A stretch of 64,000 nt of DNA. Source: Streptomyces spectabilis (lineage in GTDB: Bacteria; Actinomycetota; Actinomycetes; Streptomycetales; Streptomycetaceae). The stretch spans positions 930,001-994,000 of the forward strand of contig NZ_CP023690.1 in the NCBI RefSeq assembly GCF_008704795.1. The letters run 5' to 3'. Position 1 is the first letter of the stretch. Every line of letters starts with the position of its first letter. Positions 1 to 33,736 of the stretch are shown one piece after another. The notes under the pieces are model-generated. The model did not search any database, was not told the origin of the DNA, and saw only the letters and a program-made list of their open reading frames with translations. A program made the translations under genes and the position numbers.

Positions 1-19585
<19,585 letters not shown>

Positions 19586-19589
<4 letters not shown>

Positions 19590-22500
19590 TTCTCGTTACT
19601 CTCTTCGTCGAGGAGCGCGATGGCGTCGTCGAGGTGCAGGGCGCCGGTGCGCAGGCACTCGAGGACGTCCAGGACGTCGGGCGCGGTGGGCCGTTCCTCC
19701 GGGCGGGCGGCGACAAGGCGTGCCAGGCCTGCGGGCCACTCGGCCACCAGGTACGCGGCGAGTTCGGCGACGGTGCCGTACTCGAACAGGGCGCTGGGCA
19801 CGAAGCCGGGCGCGACCGTCGCCGCCAGGTCCTTGCTGAGGCCGACGGCGCCGAGCGACGTCAGGCCGAGCTCGATCAGACCCGCGTGCGGGCCGATGTC
19901 CCGTGCGGGGCGTCCCACGCGGGCGGCGACGAGCCGGCGCAGATAGCCGCGGGCCTTCTCCTCCGCGGGCAACTCGGCCCGGTGGGCGGAGCCGGGCGGC
20001 GCCGCGCCGTCCGGCACGAAGTGCCAGTGGATGCCATCGGTCGCGGGGGCGGGGGTCGTCGCGGCAGGGGCGGTCGCCGGGGCCGGTGCCGTCGTGGTGC
20101 GGGCGGGCGCCGCGACCCAGTGGCGCCGCTTGGCGAACGGGTACGTGGGCAGGTGCACGCGCCGCGGGGCCGCCGTGCCGTGCGGGGCGGGCCAGTCGAC
20201 CGCGTAGCCGTCGAGCCACAGCTCCGCGACCTTGGCCCACTTGCCCCGCGCCGCCCACCGGCCGACGAGTTCCGCGCGTACGTCGTCCTCGTCGAGGAGC
20301 CGTGCCTCCGCGGTCGTCTCCGCCACGCGGCCGCGCCACACCTGGACCCCGGTGCCCTCGGTCCCGGTGTCGCCCGCCACGGTCTCCAGGCCCTCGCGGA
20401 CCTCGTCCAGGTCGTGCGCGAGGATCACCGCGCGCTCGGCCAGGGCCACGCGCCCGTTCTGGAGGGTGTGGGCCAGGTCGGCGGGGTCGAGCGCGGCGCC
20501 CTCCTTGGTGTCGAGGAAGCGCAGCAGCTTGTCCGCGTAGGCGCGCAGCCGGTCGCCGTCGGTCGCCGAAAGCGGTACGAGCACGGGGCCCGCCGCGTCG
20601 CCGCTCAGGGCGTGGTCGGGCACCGGGGGCGCTTCCTCGACCACGACGTGGGCGTTGGTGCCCGTGGCGCCGAACGCGCTCACTCCGGCGCGGCGCGGCG
20701 TCCCGGGGCGGCCCGCGTCCACGGTCCACTCCGCGAGGTCCGTCTGGAGCCGGAAGGGCGAGTCGGCGAGGTCGAGGTGGGGGTTGGTCCCGGCGCCGCC
20801 GACCAGGGGCGTCAGGGTCCGGTGGTGGAGCTGGAGCACCGCCTTGGTGAGCCCGCTGATTCCGGCGGCCGCCTCGGCGTGGCCGATGGCGGACTTGACC
20901 GAGCCGAGCGCGCAGAAGCCCTTGGCGTCCGTGTGCTTCTCGAACGCCCGGCGCAGTCCCCGCACTTCGATGAGGTCGCCGATCTCCGTGCCCGTGCCGT
21001 GGGCTTCGAGGTAGCCGATCGTCCCGGCGTCGACTCCGGCGCGCTCCAGGCAGGTCTCGATGAGCTCCGCCTGTGCGGCGACGGACGGCACCCGCATGCC
21101 GGGGGTCCGCCCGGAGTGGTTGACGGCGGTGCCCTTGATGACGGCGTAGACGGCGTCGCCGTCGGCCAGCGCGCGGTCGAGGGGCTTCAGGAGGACGGCA
21201 CCGACGCCCTCCGCCGCCACGTAGCCGTCGCCTCCGGCGCCGAAGGAGCGGGCGGGCACGTCGCCCGCCAGCAGGTCGAGGCTGCCGTACGTGCGGTACT
21301 TCGCGGGGTGCAGCGAGAGGTTCACGCCGCCCGCGAGGGCGGCGTCGCACTCGCCGCGGCGCAGGCTCTCCACCGCCAGGTGCACGGCGCTCAGCGACGA
21401 GGCGCACACGGAGTCGACCGCGAGGGACGGGCCGCGGAAGTCGCAGTGGTGCGAGACGCGGTTGGCGATGGCCGCGGCGTTCAGGGCCAGGGGCGCGGGC
21501 GTGGCGGCCGGGTCGCCGTCCGCCGCGTCGTGCTGCACCAGGACGTAGTCCTTGTGCATGACTCCGGCGAAGACGCCGACGGCCCCGCGCCGTCCGCCGC
21601 CGTCGGCCGCGGAGAGGCCCGCGGGCGTGTACCCGGCGTCCTCGACGGCCTCCCAGCACACTTCGAGGAACAGCCGCTCCTGCGGGTCGAGCCGGGCCGC
21701 TTCGTCCTCGGGTATCCGGAAGAACTCCGCGTCGAAGCAGTCCGGGTCGTCGAGGAAGCCGCCCAGGCGGGACATGGGCCGCCCCGACGGGGTGCGCTCA
21801 CCGGCGAAGGTGTCGCTCGGCCAGCGGTCCTCGGGCACCTCGCCGACGCAGTCGCGCCCGGACTTGAGGTTCTCCCAGAACTCGGCGAGGCCGCGCGCCC
21901 TCGGGTACCGGCCGCTGATGCCGACGATCGCGACGTCCTGACCGGCGGCACCGGCGGGCCTGGCCGGGGTGGGAGGCGCGGCCGCGGGGGCTGCGGGAGC
22001 CGCCACCGGCTCGCCCGTCCCGACGACAGGCCCGACCGGCTCGTGGTGGCGTGCCAGGTGCCCGGCGAGGGCCGTCACCGTGGCGTGCTCGAACAGCAGC
22101 GTCGGCGCGAGCTTCGTGCCGAGCCGCTCCCCCAGTTCCGCCGCGATCCGCAGCAGCGTCGCGGAGTCCAGGCCGAGCGCGTAGTAGCTCGCGCCCGCGT
22201 CGATCCGGTCCGCGGGTACGCCGAGGTGACCGGCCACGACCGATCGTACGAGGGCCTGCGTGGCGTCGGCCTCCGGTGCGGCCGCGGCCGTGGGCGTCGC
22301 CACCGGCGCGGCCACGGGTATCGGCTCCGCCGCCGCGCCCCGCGCGGGATCGATGTGCCCGGCGTCGCGCACCGCCTTCGTGGTGAGCCCGGTCAGCTCG
22401 CCCAGCTTGCGCCCGTGGTCGTCGTAGAACTCCATCCCGAAGGTGAGCAGTTCGTCCCCGCGCGTGATCCCGCCACGGCGCACGCGCGTGTGGCAGGCGC

Positions 22501-25500
22501 GGCCCAGCGGCGCCGCGGCCCGGAACGAGGCGTAGTGCAGCGGCAGGAAGAGCCGCGGCTCGCCGCCCAGGGCGACGGCGCTGGCCGCCACGGCGCTGCC
22601 GTCGATGAGCGCCGGGTGAAACGAACGTTCTATCGCCTCACTCGATACAGCCGACGCGTCGACCGCCACGCTCACCCAGATGTCGTCGGCGGTGACGCGC
22701 ACCGAGCCGACGGCCTTCATCGCACCGGAGTGGACGAGTTCCTGCGAGCGGAAGCTGCGGTAGATCTCGCCGAGGTCGCGCGCGCCCTCGGCGGGAGTGC
22801 GCGGGACGTCGGTGGGGACCGTCGTGTCGAAGGCGGTGGTGCCGTCCGTGAGGTGGACGTCGGCCGTCACGTACGGCGCCGGGGCCTCGCCCTCGCTCCG
22901 CGCGGCGTCGGTGACGGTGATCCGCCAGGTGTCCGCGGCCGTGGCGCGCGCCTCCACGCGCAGGTCCACGGCGGCGCCCTCGTCCACGGCGAGCGGCCGG
23001 TAGATCGACAGGTCGCGCAGCTCAAGGCGGGCGGGGGACGCGTCCGGTGCGAGGTCGGCGCAGCAGCCGTACAGGACGTCGATCCAGGCGAGGCCGGGCA
23101 GCAACCGCCGTCCGTAGACGCGGTGGCCGTCCACGACGGCGTCGCGGGCGTCCACGCGCCGCGTCCACACCCGGGCGTCGCCGCCCACCGGTGCGCCGGT
23201 GCGGACGTCGCGGCGGTCGAGGTCCGGGAGCGCCACGGGGCCGCGCGGCTCGCGGCCGGGGCGCGGCGCCGGGGCGCGGCCCAGGACGACGTGCCCGTTC
23301 GTGCCGCCGTCGGCGAAGCTGCTGACCGCCGCGTACGCCAGGTCCACCGGCTCGGCGTTCCGGGGCAGGCGGAGCACGGCGGGGTCGATCGTGAAGTGGT
23401 CCATGGGCTGCTCGCCGGACAGGAACGGCACCGTCCGCTGGTGGTGCACCATCAGTGCCACCTTGATGAACGCGGCGATGCCCTCGGCGCACAGCGGGTG
23501 CCCGATGTTGGGCTTCATCGACCCGAGGTCCAGCGGCGCGGACCGGTCCGCTCCGTACACCTCCTGGACGGCCTTCAGCTCCAGGAGGTCCGTGAGTTCG
23601 GATCCGGAGCCGTTGACGTCCAGGTGGCCCACCTGGTGCGGGGGGCATCCGGCCTGGCGCAGCGCCTCCCGCATCACCTGCTTCTGGGCGGTGAGGTTGG
23701 GTGTGGCGGGGCCGGCCGTGCGGCCGTCGTTGTTGACGGCGAGGCCTTCGACGACGGCGTACACGGTGTCGCCGTCGCGCTCGGCGGCGGCCAGCGGCTT
23801 GAGCAGGACGACGCCCGCGCCCTCGCCGAGGACGACGCCGCCCGCGCGGCGGTCGAAGAGGTGGAACTCGCCGTCCTCGCGCAGCAGTCCGCGGCGCCGG
23901 AACAGCTCGTGCGCCTCGGGGTCGGCGAGCAGGCTGACGCCCGCGACCAGGGCCAGGTCGACGGCGCCCGCGGCCAGCGCGTCGGTGGCGACCTTCATCG
24001 CCGTCAGGGCGGACGAGCAGGCGGTGTCCATGACCATGGCGGGGCCGTGCCAGTCGAAGAACTGGGAGACGTTGGCCGCCAGGTAGTTCTGGCCCACGGT
24101 CATGATGGGGTTGCGGGCCCCGTCCACGAGGGTGCCGTCGGGCCGCTGCCCGCTGCGGGCGCCCACGTACACGCCGGTGCGCGAGCCCTCCAGGTCGGCC
24201 GCCCGGTAACCGGCGTGGTGCACGGCCTTGAGGCTCTCCTCCAGGAGGACGAGCGCCTGCGGGTCCATGGCGCGGACGTCCTCGGCGTGCAGCATGAAGT
24301 GCCCGGCGTCGAAGCCGTAGGCGTCGTCGATCAGGCCGGCGCGGAAGCCGGTCGGCCGCCCCCAGCGCTCGGCGGGCACCTCGCGCACGGCGCGGCGGCC
24401 CTGGGAGAGCAGCTCCCAGTAGGCGTCGAGACCGGGCGCGCCGGGCAGTCGGCAGGCCATGCCGACCACGGCGACCCTGCGGTCGGCGAAACGATCCGTC
24501 TCCTGGTCCGTGGCCCGCGGCCCGGTGCGGACGGCCGGTACGGGCGCAGGGGCGGCCGGCGTCGGCTCGGGCCGCGCCGGGGGCTCGCCCGTCCCGGGGT
24601 CCTGTGCCCGCTCCGCCGCGAACCGCGCGGCGACCTCCGCCGGATGGGTGTCGAGCAGCCAGGTCACCAGCTCGCTCAGGGTCGGGTACTCCAGGAGGAC
24701 CGACGGGTCGAGCGGCACGTCGAGGCGCTGGCGGATCCGCTGGAGGACCTGGGCGAGCAGGATGGAGTCGGCACCGTAGTCGGCGTAGGAGGTGTCCTCG
24801 TCCAACTGGCCCTCCTTCAGGCCCAGTTCACCGCTGAAGGTGTCGCTGAGGAAGCCGGTGAGCCGGGCCCTGAGCGAGGCGGAGGCGGACTTGGCGGTGT
24901 CCTGTCGGGCCTCGGCGGTACGGGCCTGGGGCGCCGGGGCGGCCGGGGCCGTCGGGTGCGCGTCCAGGAGGGCGGCCGCGTCGAAGCGGGCCGCGTCGAC
25001 CCGGACCGGCATGACCACGGGGCCGCGCGGCGCGGCAAGGATCTCGTCGAGGAACGCGAGGCCCTCGGCGTTGGTGATGCTGAGCAGGCCCGTGTCGGTG
25101 TACGCCTTGTTCGTGACCTCGCCGAAGCCGGTCTCGCGCCAGCTCGGCCACTGGACGCTGGTGACGGGCAGCTCGTGGGCGCGCGCCTGGGCGAAGTAGT
25201 CCATGAAGGCGTTGCCCATGGCGTAGTCGCTCTGTCCTGCGCCGAGCGTCGGCAGGGCCGCGGAGACCGACGAGAAGAGGACGGCGAAGCGCAGGGCCCG
25301 CGGGTCGAGCGCCGCGAGCAGGTGCGCGGTGCCGTCGACCTTCGGCGAGACGACCCGGGCGATGTCGGCCACGGGCTTGCGGACGAACGCCGGGTTACTC
25401 GTGTCGACGAGGCCCGCCGCGTGCAGCACGCCCGCGATCGGCCCGAGCGTCGACGCGACGGTGGTGAGGGCCGTCGCCACCGCGGCCGCGTCGTCCAGCG

Positions 25501-28500
25501 GCAGCGCGAGCACCCGCACCTCGACGCCCCGGGCCTCCAGGGCGGCGACGGCGTCGGTCTTCGCCCGTACGGCGGGCGGGCAGGCCTCCGGGTCCGCCCA
25601 CAGGTGGCGCGGCGGCAGCGGCTCACGGCCCGTCAGGACGAGCCGTCGTACGCCGTGCCGGGCGACGAAGTGCTGGGCGCACAGCAGACCGATGCCCCGG
25701 GTGCCGCCGGTCACGAGGAGGACCTCGTCGGGCGCGAAGGCGGGCGGGGTGCGCCGGGAGTCGGCGGGCGTCGGGGACGCGGCGAGCACGGGCGCGAGCC
25801 GGGCGCCGTCGCGGTGGCAGACCTCCGGCAGGCGTCCGTCGTCGACGAGCTCCGCGTGCACGACGGCCGCGAGCGCGGCGGTGTCGCGCACGGCGGGATC
25901 GAGGTCCACGTGCCGGGACGCGAGGCCCCGGTACTCGCTCTGGAGCAGCCGGTAGAGCGCGGCGCGGGCGGCGCCCGCGAGCGGGACGCGCCGGGACGCG
26001 CCGGGCGCGGCCGAGGCGGAGTCGACGCTCTCCAGGCCCTGGGTCACGAACAGCAGCCGGATGTCCCGCGACGCCTTCGCGTCGAGTACGCGCCGCAGCA
26101 GCGCGAGCGCGCGGCCGGAGGGGCTGTCCTCCGCGATCCGGTCGATGCCCGCGGCCGGGGCGGCGGTGTCGTCGCCGATCCCGGTCAGGTCGATCAGGGC
26201 GGAGCACGCAGCGGCGAGCCGGTCGACGGCGCCGTCCGCGCCGGGGCCGGTCGCGTCCACCAGCGTGGCACCGCCGACGAGTTCGGCGGTCCGCTCGGCG
26301 AGGCGCCGGGTGGCGGGGTCGTGCAGGACGAGGGCCCCGGACGGCCAGGACCGCCCCGGGGCGGAGGGGGCGGAGCGCCACTGCTTGGTGAGGAAGTGCG
26401 CCGTACCGGACGCCGGGTCGGCGGCGGGAGCGGGGGCGGACGACGGGGCGGGGGAAACGGGTGCGGCCTCCGGTACCCAGTGCCGTTCGCGCGCGAACGG
26501 ATACGTGGGCGCGCTGATCCTGCGCGGCGCCGGGACCGCGTCGGCGTGCAGCGCCTGCCAGTCGGCCGCGGCACCGCGCGCCCACAGCTCCAGGAGCTCG
26601 GGCAGCTTGCCGCGGCGCGCCAAGGTGGTGACGGTCTCGGCGAGTTCCTCGGCGGGGACGACGGCCAGGGCCTTCCGGTCCCGCTTGGCGTTGCCGCTGC
26701 GGACGCCGTCGACGGCCGTGTCACCGGCCAGGTGGCGCGCCAGCTTCTCGGCGAGCGCGGCGAAGGAGTCGGCGACGACGCCGAGGCGCTCGTCCATGGC
26801 CTCGCGCCCGGTCTGGAGCGTGTACGCGAGGTCGGCGGGGGTCACGTCGGCGGTCTCCGCCTCGTCCCGCGCGAAGTCCAGGAGCCGCTCGGCGTAGGCA
26901 CGCAGCCGGTCGCCGTCCTTGGCCGAGAGCGGGAACAGCTGCGGGCCGTGTCCGGCGGGGGCGGGGCGGCGGTCGGTGTGCTCGGCCACGATCAGATGGG
27001 CGTTCGCGCCCCCTGCGCCGAACGAGGAGACCCCGGCGATCCGCGGCTGCGGCCGCCCGTCGACGACGGGGCGCTCCCAGTCGCACAGTTCCTGGTTGAC
27101 GACGAACGGCGTGCGCGCGAAGTCGATGTGCGGGTTGAGCGTGGCGGAGTGCAGCGACGGGGCGATCTGGCCGTGCTGGAGCTGGAGCAGGACCTTGGTG
27201 AGCCCGGCGATGCCCGCGGCGCTCTCGCAGTGTCCGATGTTGGACTTCGCCGAGCCGAGGTAGCACCGGGCCGCGGCGCCCGCGCCGTCCGGGGAGGCGG
27301 CGGTGAAGGCCTGGCTGAGACCGGTGATCTCGATGGGGTCGCCGAGCTTGGTCCCCGTACCGTGCGCCTCGACGTAGCTGATGGCCCTCGGGTCGACGCC
27401 GGACTCGCCCAACGCGTCCTGGATCGCGGCCTGTTGGGCGCGCGGGTTGGGCACGGTGTAGCCGTTGGTGCGCCCGCCGTGGGACACGCCGCTGCCCTTG
27501 ATGACGCCGTAGACGCGGTCGCCGTCGCGCTCGGCGTCGCGCAGGGGCTTGAGCAGGACGACGCCGACGCCCTCGCCGGGTATGTAGCCGTCGCCGCCGA
27601 CGCCGAAGCTCTCGCAGTGGCCCTGGCTGGAGATGAACTGGCCGGTGCTCAGGCCCAGGTACTTGTTCGGGTGCACGGTCACGTTCACGCCGCCCGCGAA
27701 GGCGAGCCGGGTGCGGCCGCCGCGCAGGTCGCGGCAGGCCAGCTCCACGGCGGTGAGCGAGCTGGAGCACATGGTGTCCACGGTCATGCTGGGGCCGTGC
27801 AGGTTCAGCACGAAGGAGACGCGGTTCGCGACGCTCGCGTAGCTGCTGCCGAGGGCGTGGGGGTTGCCGCGGCCCGCGGCCCCGTCCGGGAAAAGGAGTT
27901 GGTACTGGCCCCACATCACGCCCGCGTACACCCCGACGCGTCCGGCGGCACCGTCGCCGGTGGCGCGCCCGAGCCGCTCCCGGGTGTAGCCGGCGTCCTC
28001 CATCGCCGTCCAGGCGTGCTCCAGGAACAGCCGCTCCTGCGGGTCCAGGTAGTCGGCCTCGTGCGGCGCGATGTTGAAGAACAGCGGGTCGAAGCGGTCG
28101 ACCTCGTCGATGAAGCCGCCCCACTTGCTGTAGTGGCGGCCGGGCACGGTGCGGTCCTGCTCGTAGTACTCCCGCCAGTCCCAGCGGTCCTCGGGGACCT
28201 CGACGACGCAGTCCCGTCCGGCGCGCAGGTTGTCCCAGAACTCGCGTACGTCCCGTGCCTCGGGGTAGCGGCCGGACAGGCCGATGACGGCGATGTCCAG
28301 GGCGGAGTCCTCCGCCGCGGGGACGTCGGCGGGGGCCTCCGGCCGGGTGACCGTGGTCACCGCGCGCGTCGGCGCGGGGGCCGCGGGCTCCGCGACCCGT
28401 GCCTCCGTCCGCTCGGCGGCGTCCGCGAACATCCCCTCCAGGACGGCCCGGTGACCGCCGAGGAAGTAGCCGCCGAGCTCGGCGAGCGTGTGGTACTCGA

Positions 28501-31500
28501 AGAGCAGCGTCTTCGGCAGCGAGCCGAACGTCTTCTCCAGGCCCGCGGTCAGCTCGGTCGCCAGGATCGAGTCCATGCCGTACGAGCCCAGGGGCTCGGC
28601 GTCGTCGATCTCGCCGGGCGGCAGCTGGGTGAGACGGCACAGCTCCGCCTTGAGGAACTCCAGCGCCCGGGCGCGCAGGGCCTTCTCGTCGGGCGCGCCC
28701 GCGCTCGTGGCCCGTCCGGCGTCGGGGGCGGGCCGCACCGGCTCGGGGGCGGCTGCCGTGTCGAGGAGCGCCCGGGTGCCCGCCGCGCGCTCTCCGGCCC
28801 AGACGACGACGTGGGGCTCGCCACTGGCCAGGGCGCGGTGGAACGCGTCGGTCCCGGCGTCCGTGGCCATCGGCAGGAAGCCGCCGCGCGTCCGCAAGGC
28901 CCTGCGGGTGTCGTCGTCCGCGCCCATGCCGCCGCCGTGCCACAGCGGCCAGGCGACCGACAGGGTCCGTCCGCCGCGCTCGCCCGCCGCGACGCGGGTT
29001 GCGCGGTGGCGTGCGAACTCGTCGAGGAAGGCGTTGGCCACGGCGTAGTCGCCCTGGCCCACGTTGCCGGTCGCGCCCATGACGGACGAGAACAGCGCGA
29101 AGAAGTCCAGGTCGAGACCCTTGGTGGCGTCGTCGACGGCGCGGCAGCCGGCGAGCTTGGGGGCGAGGACGCGGCGGAACTCCGCGACGGACTTGCGCTG
29201 GAGGAAGGCGTCGTGCAGGACTCCGGCGGCGTGCAGGACGCCGTGCAGCGCCTTGTGACGCCGCGTCAGTTTGCGGACGAGGCGCTCGGTGGCGCGCCCG
29301 TCCGTGACGTCGAGGACGTGGTACTCGGGGCGCGCGCCCTCGGCGCGCAGCGCCGCGAGGTCCGCCTCGATCGCCGGGCCGAGCGGGGACCTGCCGGTCA
29401 GGCACAGGACGGCTCCGGGAGCGCGGCGGGCGATGTCCCTGGCGAAGATCCGGCCGAGGCCGCCCGCTCCGCCGGTGATGAGGTACACGCCTCCGGCCCG
29501 CCACGGCACGGGCTCGGCCGTCTCGTCCAGGGGCTCCAAGGGCTCCCAGCCGAGGACCTCGCGGGTTCCGTCGCCGTGCCTGATCCGCGGGTCGTCCGTG
29601 CGGCGGCTCTCCGCCTCCAGGGTCTCGGCGAGGTACGCCGCCGACGCGTCGGCGGGCACCGCGATCACCTGGCCGAGGAGGGCCGGGTGCTCCAGGCGGG
29701 CCGTGCGCAGGAGCCCGGACAGCGCCTGGTGGAGCGCCTGTTCGCCGTCCGCGTGGGTGAGGACCTGTACGAGCATGGAGCCCGTCGGCTTGCCGATGAG
29801 CAGCCCTCGTACCGCGCGGAGCAGCTCGACGGCGTGCTCGGCGACGGCGTCGGACACGGTCGCGGCGGCCGCCTTCCGGTCGGCGGCGGCCTGCTCGGGC
29901 GGCTCCAGGAACGTTACTTCTGGGGCCAGGGCGCGCAGTTCGTCGAGCCGGTCGTCGAAGCCGCAGGCGAGTACGAGCCGTGCCGTGTGCGTGGGGGCCC
30001 CGGCGGCCGCCGGGGCGTCGGCCGCGCGCCACACCTGGCGGAACAGCGTGACGTCGTGCGTGGCCCCCGGCTCCGCGGCGGCCTGCGTGGTCTTGCGCAT
30101 GGAGTACCCGCGCAGTCGCGCGAAGATCCTTCCCTGGGTGTCGCAGAGGTCGAGGTCCCAGCGCCGCACCTGGCGCGAGGCGGTCGGCACCGCACGGATC
30201 CACGCGTACGCGGCGCGCGGCGTCGCCCCGTGGACGTCGACGCCGTCGAGGGCGAAGGGCAGCGCGAGGCCGTCCCGTTCCGCCGTCGCGGCGTCCGGGG
30301 CGAAGGCCGCCTGGAGCGCGCCGTCGAGCACGCTGGGGTGCAGGACGTAGTCGTCGAGGGTGGCCGCGACCTCGTCGGGCACGGTGAGCGCGGCGAGCAG
30401 TTCGCCGTCGCCGAGGCGGATCTCGCGCACCGCCCGGTGCGCGGGGCCGTAGTCGAGCCCGGTGGCGCGCAGCGTGGCGTAGAAGTCGTCCACGTCGAGC
30501 GGCGCCGCGCCCATGCGGGACCTCAGCGCGTCGAGGTCGAGCGGCTCGGGCGCGGCCGTCCGCACGCGGGAGGCCGTTCCACGCGCGTGGACGATGTCGG
30601 CGGCACGGATCTCGAAGGCGACCGGGACGCTCCCCGAGCCGGGGCCGTCTCCCGAGGCCGAGCCGTTCACGCGCTCCGTCACGACCGTGCGGACCGTGCG
30701 CGCCTCGTCCCGTACGACGACGGGACGCGACCACACCACGTTCTCCAGACGGAGCACCTCGACCGCGTCGGCGGCGGGCAGCGCCCGGCTCACGGCCTCG
30801 CGGGCCATCTCCAGGGAGGCGACGGCGGGCAGCACCGGCTCGCCCGCCACCCGGTGGTCGCGCAGGAAGAAGTCCTCCGCGGTGAGGGTGGACTCGAAGG
30901 AGGCGAGGGCGTCCCCGTCCGGCGTCGCGCGCTGGAGCAGCGGGTGGCGGGGCGCGGTCCGCGTGGTGGGCAGGTCCCCGTCCGCGCCGCCTCGCGGGCG
31001 GTCGTCGGCGGGGCCGTCGCCGATCCAGTAGTGGTCGCGGTCGAAGGCGTGCGTGGGCAGCGGGACGCGGCGCGGCCGGGCGTCGCCGTGGTGGCACGCC
31101 TCCCAGTCGACGTGTGCGCCGCGCACCCAGGCCGCCAGGACGTCTTCGGCCGCCGCGCCGGGGGCGGCCGTCGGCGCGGCGTCCCGCTCGGCGCGGCCGC
31201 GCAGGACGGCGGGCGACGCGGTGCCCGCCACGAAGTCCTCGAGGAGCGCGGTGAGCGAGGCGACGCTCGTCACCGGCAGGCCGAGCCGCTCGGGCAGCTC
31301 CGCGCGGCCCACCTGCGTGGTGTACGCGATGTCCCTCAGCTCCGCCTCTGCCGGGCGCTCCTGTCGCAGGTGGTCGAGCAGGCGCCGGGCCTGGCGCAGC
31401 AGTTGGGGCGCGCTGCGGGCGGAGAGGACGACCATCGAAGGCCCTTCGCCGCCCCGGCGGTCCGCTTCGGGCGCGGCCGCGGCGCGCGGGAACTCCTCCA

Positions 31501-33736
31501 CGATCACATGGGCGTTGCTGCCGCCCGAGCCGAAGCTGCTGATCCCGGCGCGCCGGGCCGGTCGTCCTTCGAGTTCCCAGTCGCGGAGCCGGGTGACGAC
31601 GGCGAACGGCGAGGCGTCCAGGTCGATGTGCGGGTTGGGCCGCTCGTAGTGCAGCGAGGCGGGCAGCTGCCGGTGCTGGAGGGCGAGGACGGTCTTCAGG
31701 AGTCCCGTGATGCCCGCGGCGGCTTCCAGGTGGCCCAGGTTGGTCTTCACCGAGCCGAGCGCGCAGGGCGCCTCGCTTCCGGCGAACGCCTTGGTGAGTC
31801 CCTGGACTTCGATGGGGTCGCCGAGGGCGGTGCCGGTGCCGTGCGCTTCCACGTAGCCGATGTCGTGCGCGCTGACGCCCGCGTCGGCGAGGGCGGCTTC
31901 GACGAGGCTCGCCTGGAGGGCCGCGCTGGGCACGGTGAGGCCGCCCGCCTGGCCGCCGTGGTTGGTGGCGCTGCCCTTGATGACGGCGTGCACCGGGTCG
32001 CCGTCGGCGAGCGCGGCGGCGAGCGGCTTGAGGAGCAGGGCGACGCCGCCCTCGGAGCGCACATAGCCGTTGGCCGAGGCGTCGAAGGTCTTGCACTGTC
32101 CGTCGGGCGACAGCATGCCCGCCTGGTGGTAGGCGATGCTGTTGGCCGGGTGGCACAGCACGTTGACGCCGCCGACCAGGGCCGTGTCGCACTCCCCCGC
32201 GCGCAGGGCGCGCAGGGCCGTGTGCACGGCCACGAGGGAGCTGGAGCAGGCCGTGTCGAGCTGGACGCTCGGGCCGCGCAGGTCGAAGAAGTACGAGACG
32301 CGGTTGGCGATGACGGCCATGGAGGTCGCCAGGCCGCTGTGGGCGCGCACGGGCAGGCCGCGGGTGTCCATGACGCGCTGGTAGTCCGAGCCGCTGGCGC
32401 CGACGAAGACGCCCATACGCGTGCCCGCGACGCCGCTCGGCGCGTATCCGGCGTCCTCCAGGCAGGCCCAGGCCAGCTCGAGGGTCCAGCGCTGCTGCGG
32501 GTCCATGTGCCGCGCCTCGTACGGGGTGACGCGGAACAGGCCCGCCTCGAAGGCCCCGGCGTCGGTGACGAATCCGCCGCGGTCGATGCCGGGGTGGGTG
32601 GCGGGTCCGGTGCCGTCGGGCCACTGCCAGCGCCCCTCGGGCAGGGTGCCGATCGCGCTGCGGCCGGACGTGAGCAGCTCCCACAGTCCGGCGCGGTCCT
32701 CGATGCCGCCGGGCAGTCGGCACGCGGTGCCGATGATGGCCACGTCACGGGAGCTGTCGGCGGACTCGGCCCGCCCGGCCGCGGCGGCGGGCCGGGCGTC
32801 CGGCGGTACGTCGTGGCTTGTTTCCTTGCTCCTGAGTTCTTCCAGATAGGAAACGATCAAGACGCCGGTGTTGTGCTCGAAGAAGAAGAGGGGGGCGAGC
32901 GCAATTCCGTATCGGGATTCGATCTTTTCCTGAAGATCCAGAAGTCCCGCCGAGTCGAAACCCAGCTCGAAGAGAGGGCTTTCTAGAGGGTGCTCGATTC
33001 CCTCGTAGTCACCGCCGAGTATGGCGTCGAAGAACTCCCGTATTTCGGCGGCGAGTTGCCCGCCGGTCGGAATGGGAGCCGTCGCGGACTTCTCTCCTTC
33101 GCTAAGGAGAATTCGCACTCGTTCCTGACGGTCCGACAGATCATAGACGACGAGGACGCCGTTTCCCGCGTTGATCAGATCGCCCGGCCGATATCCCGGG
33201 ACGAGCGCGCGGATCTCGGCGCCGTGCAACTGGTGCATGCGCAGGACCGTGTCGAGGCAGCGGCCCTGGACGTTCGTCGCGCGGATGTACTCGGACAGCT
33301 CCTTGCCGGGGTGCCGGCCGAAGTCCCTGCACCGGGTCACACCGACCGCCGTCCGGACGGACGCCTCGCCTTCTGCCCAGGTCAGCAGGTGCTCCAGCAG
33401 CATGTCGCCGAAACGGAAGCTTTGCTTCGAGGGGTCGACGTTCAGCGAGAGGACCTGAGCGACCGGCCCCTCCGGCAGATGCAAACGGTCGGCCGTGTCG
33501 AACGTCGCGGAGAACACGTCGTCCGGACTCCCGATGCGCTGGGAGTAGATGACCGCGTGCACCGCGCCGTCGAACTCGACGACGAACTGACCGACGGGAT
33601 AGGAGAAAAGGCGCCGCCGGATGACTTCTTCGGTGACGCGCAGCGGCTCGGGCCAGCACAACTCCTCGAGTTCGAGAAGTCGCGGCATATCGGAGAGGCG
33701 GGCGTGACGAATCACTTCAGTGCGCTGCTGAACCAT
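19586..33736 (-). CDS. trans-AT polyketide synthase with GNAT loading module
   Basis: First megasynthase of the line, 4716 aa. Domains: GNAT-type loading domain (1 to about 225); ACP (Ser262); KS1 (Cys497); DH (His961, HxxxGxxxLP, with Asp and Gln of the second motif); KR (Tyr1564); ACP (Ser1723); KS2 (Cys1990); KR (Tyr2838); ACP (Ser2991); KS3 (Cys3240, but the HGTGT His is Asn3375, so it should not condense); DH (His3538); ACP (Ser3858); KS4 (Cys4111); ACP (Ser4627); C-terminal docking tail (about 4680-4716). No AT active-site motif occurs anywhere; each KS is followed by the AT-less linker typical of trans-AT systems. GNAT domains in such synthases load acetyl, or decarboxylate malonyl, onto the first ACP. 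Expected chemistry: acetyl starter, one enoyl extension, a KR module plus a non-elongating DH module, then an unreduced keto unit handed to the NRPS. The ATG start gives an intact GNAT fold; its RBS is weak. The loading region is visibly poorer in GC than the rest. Confidence 0.96.
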
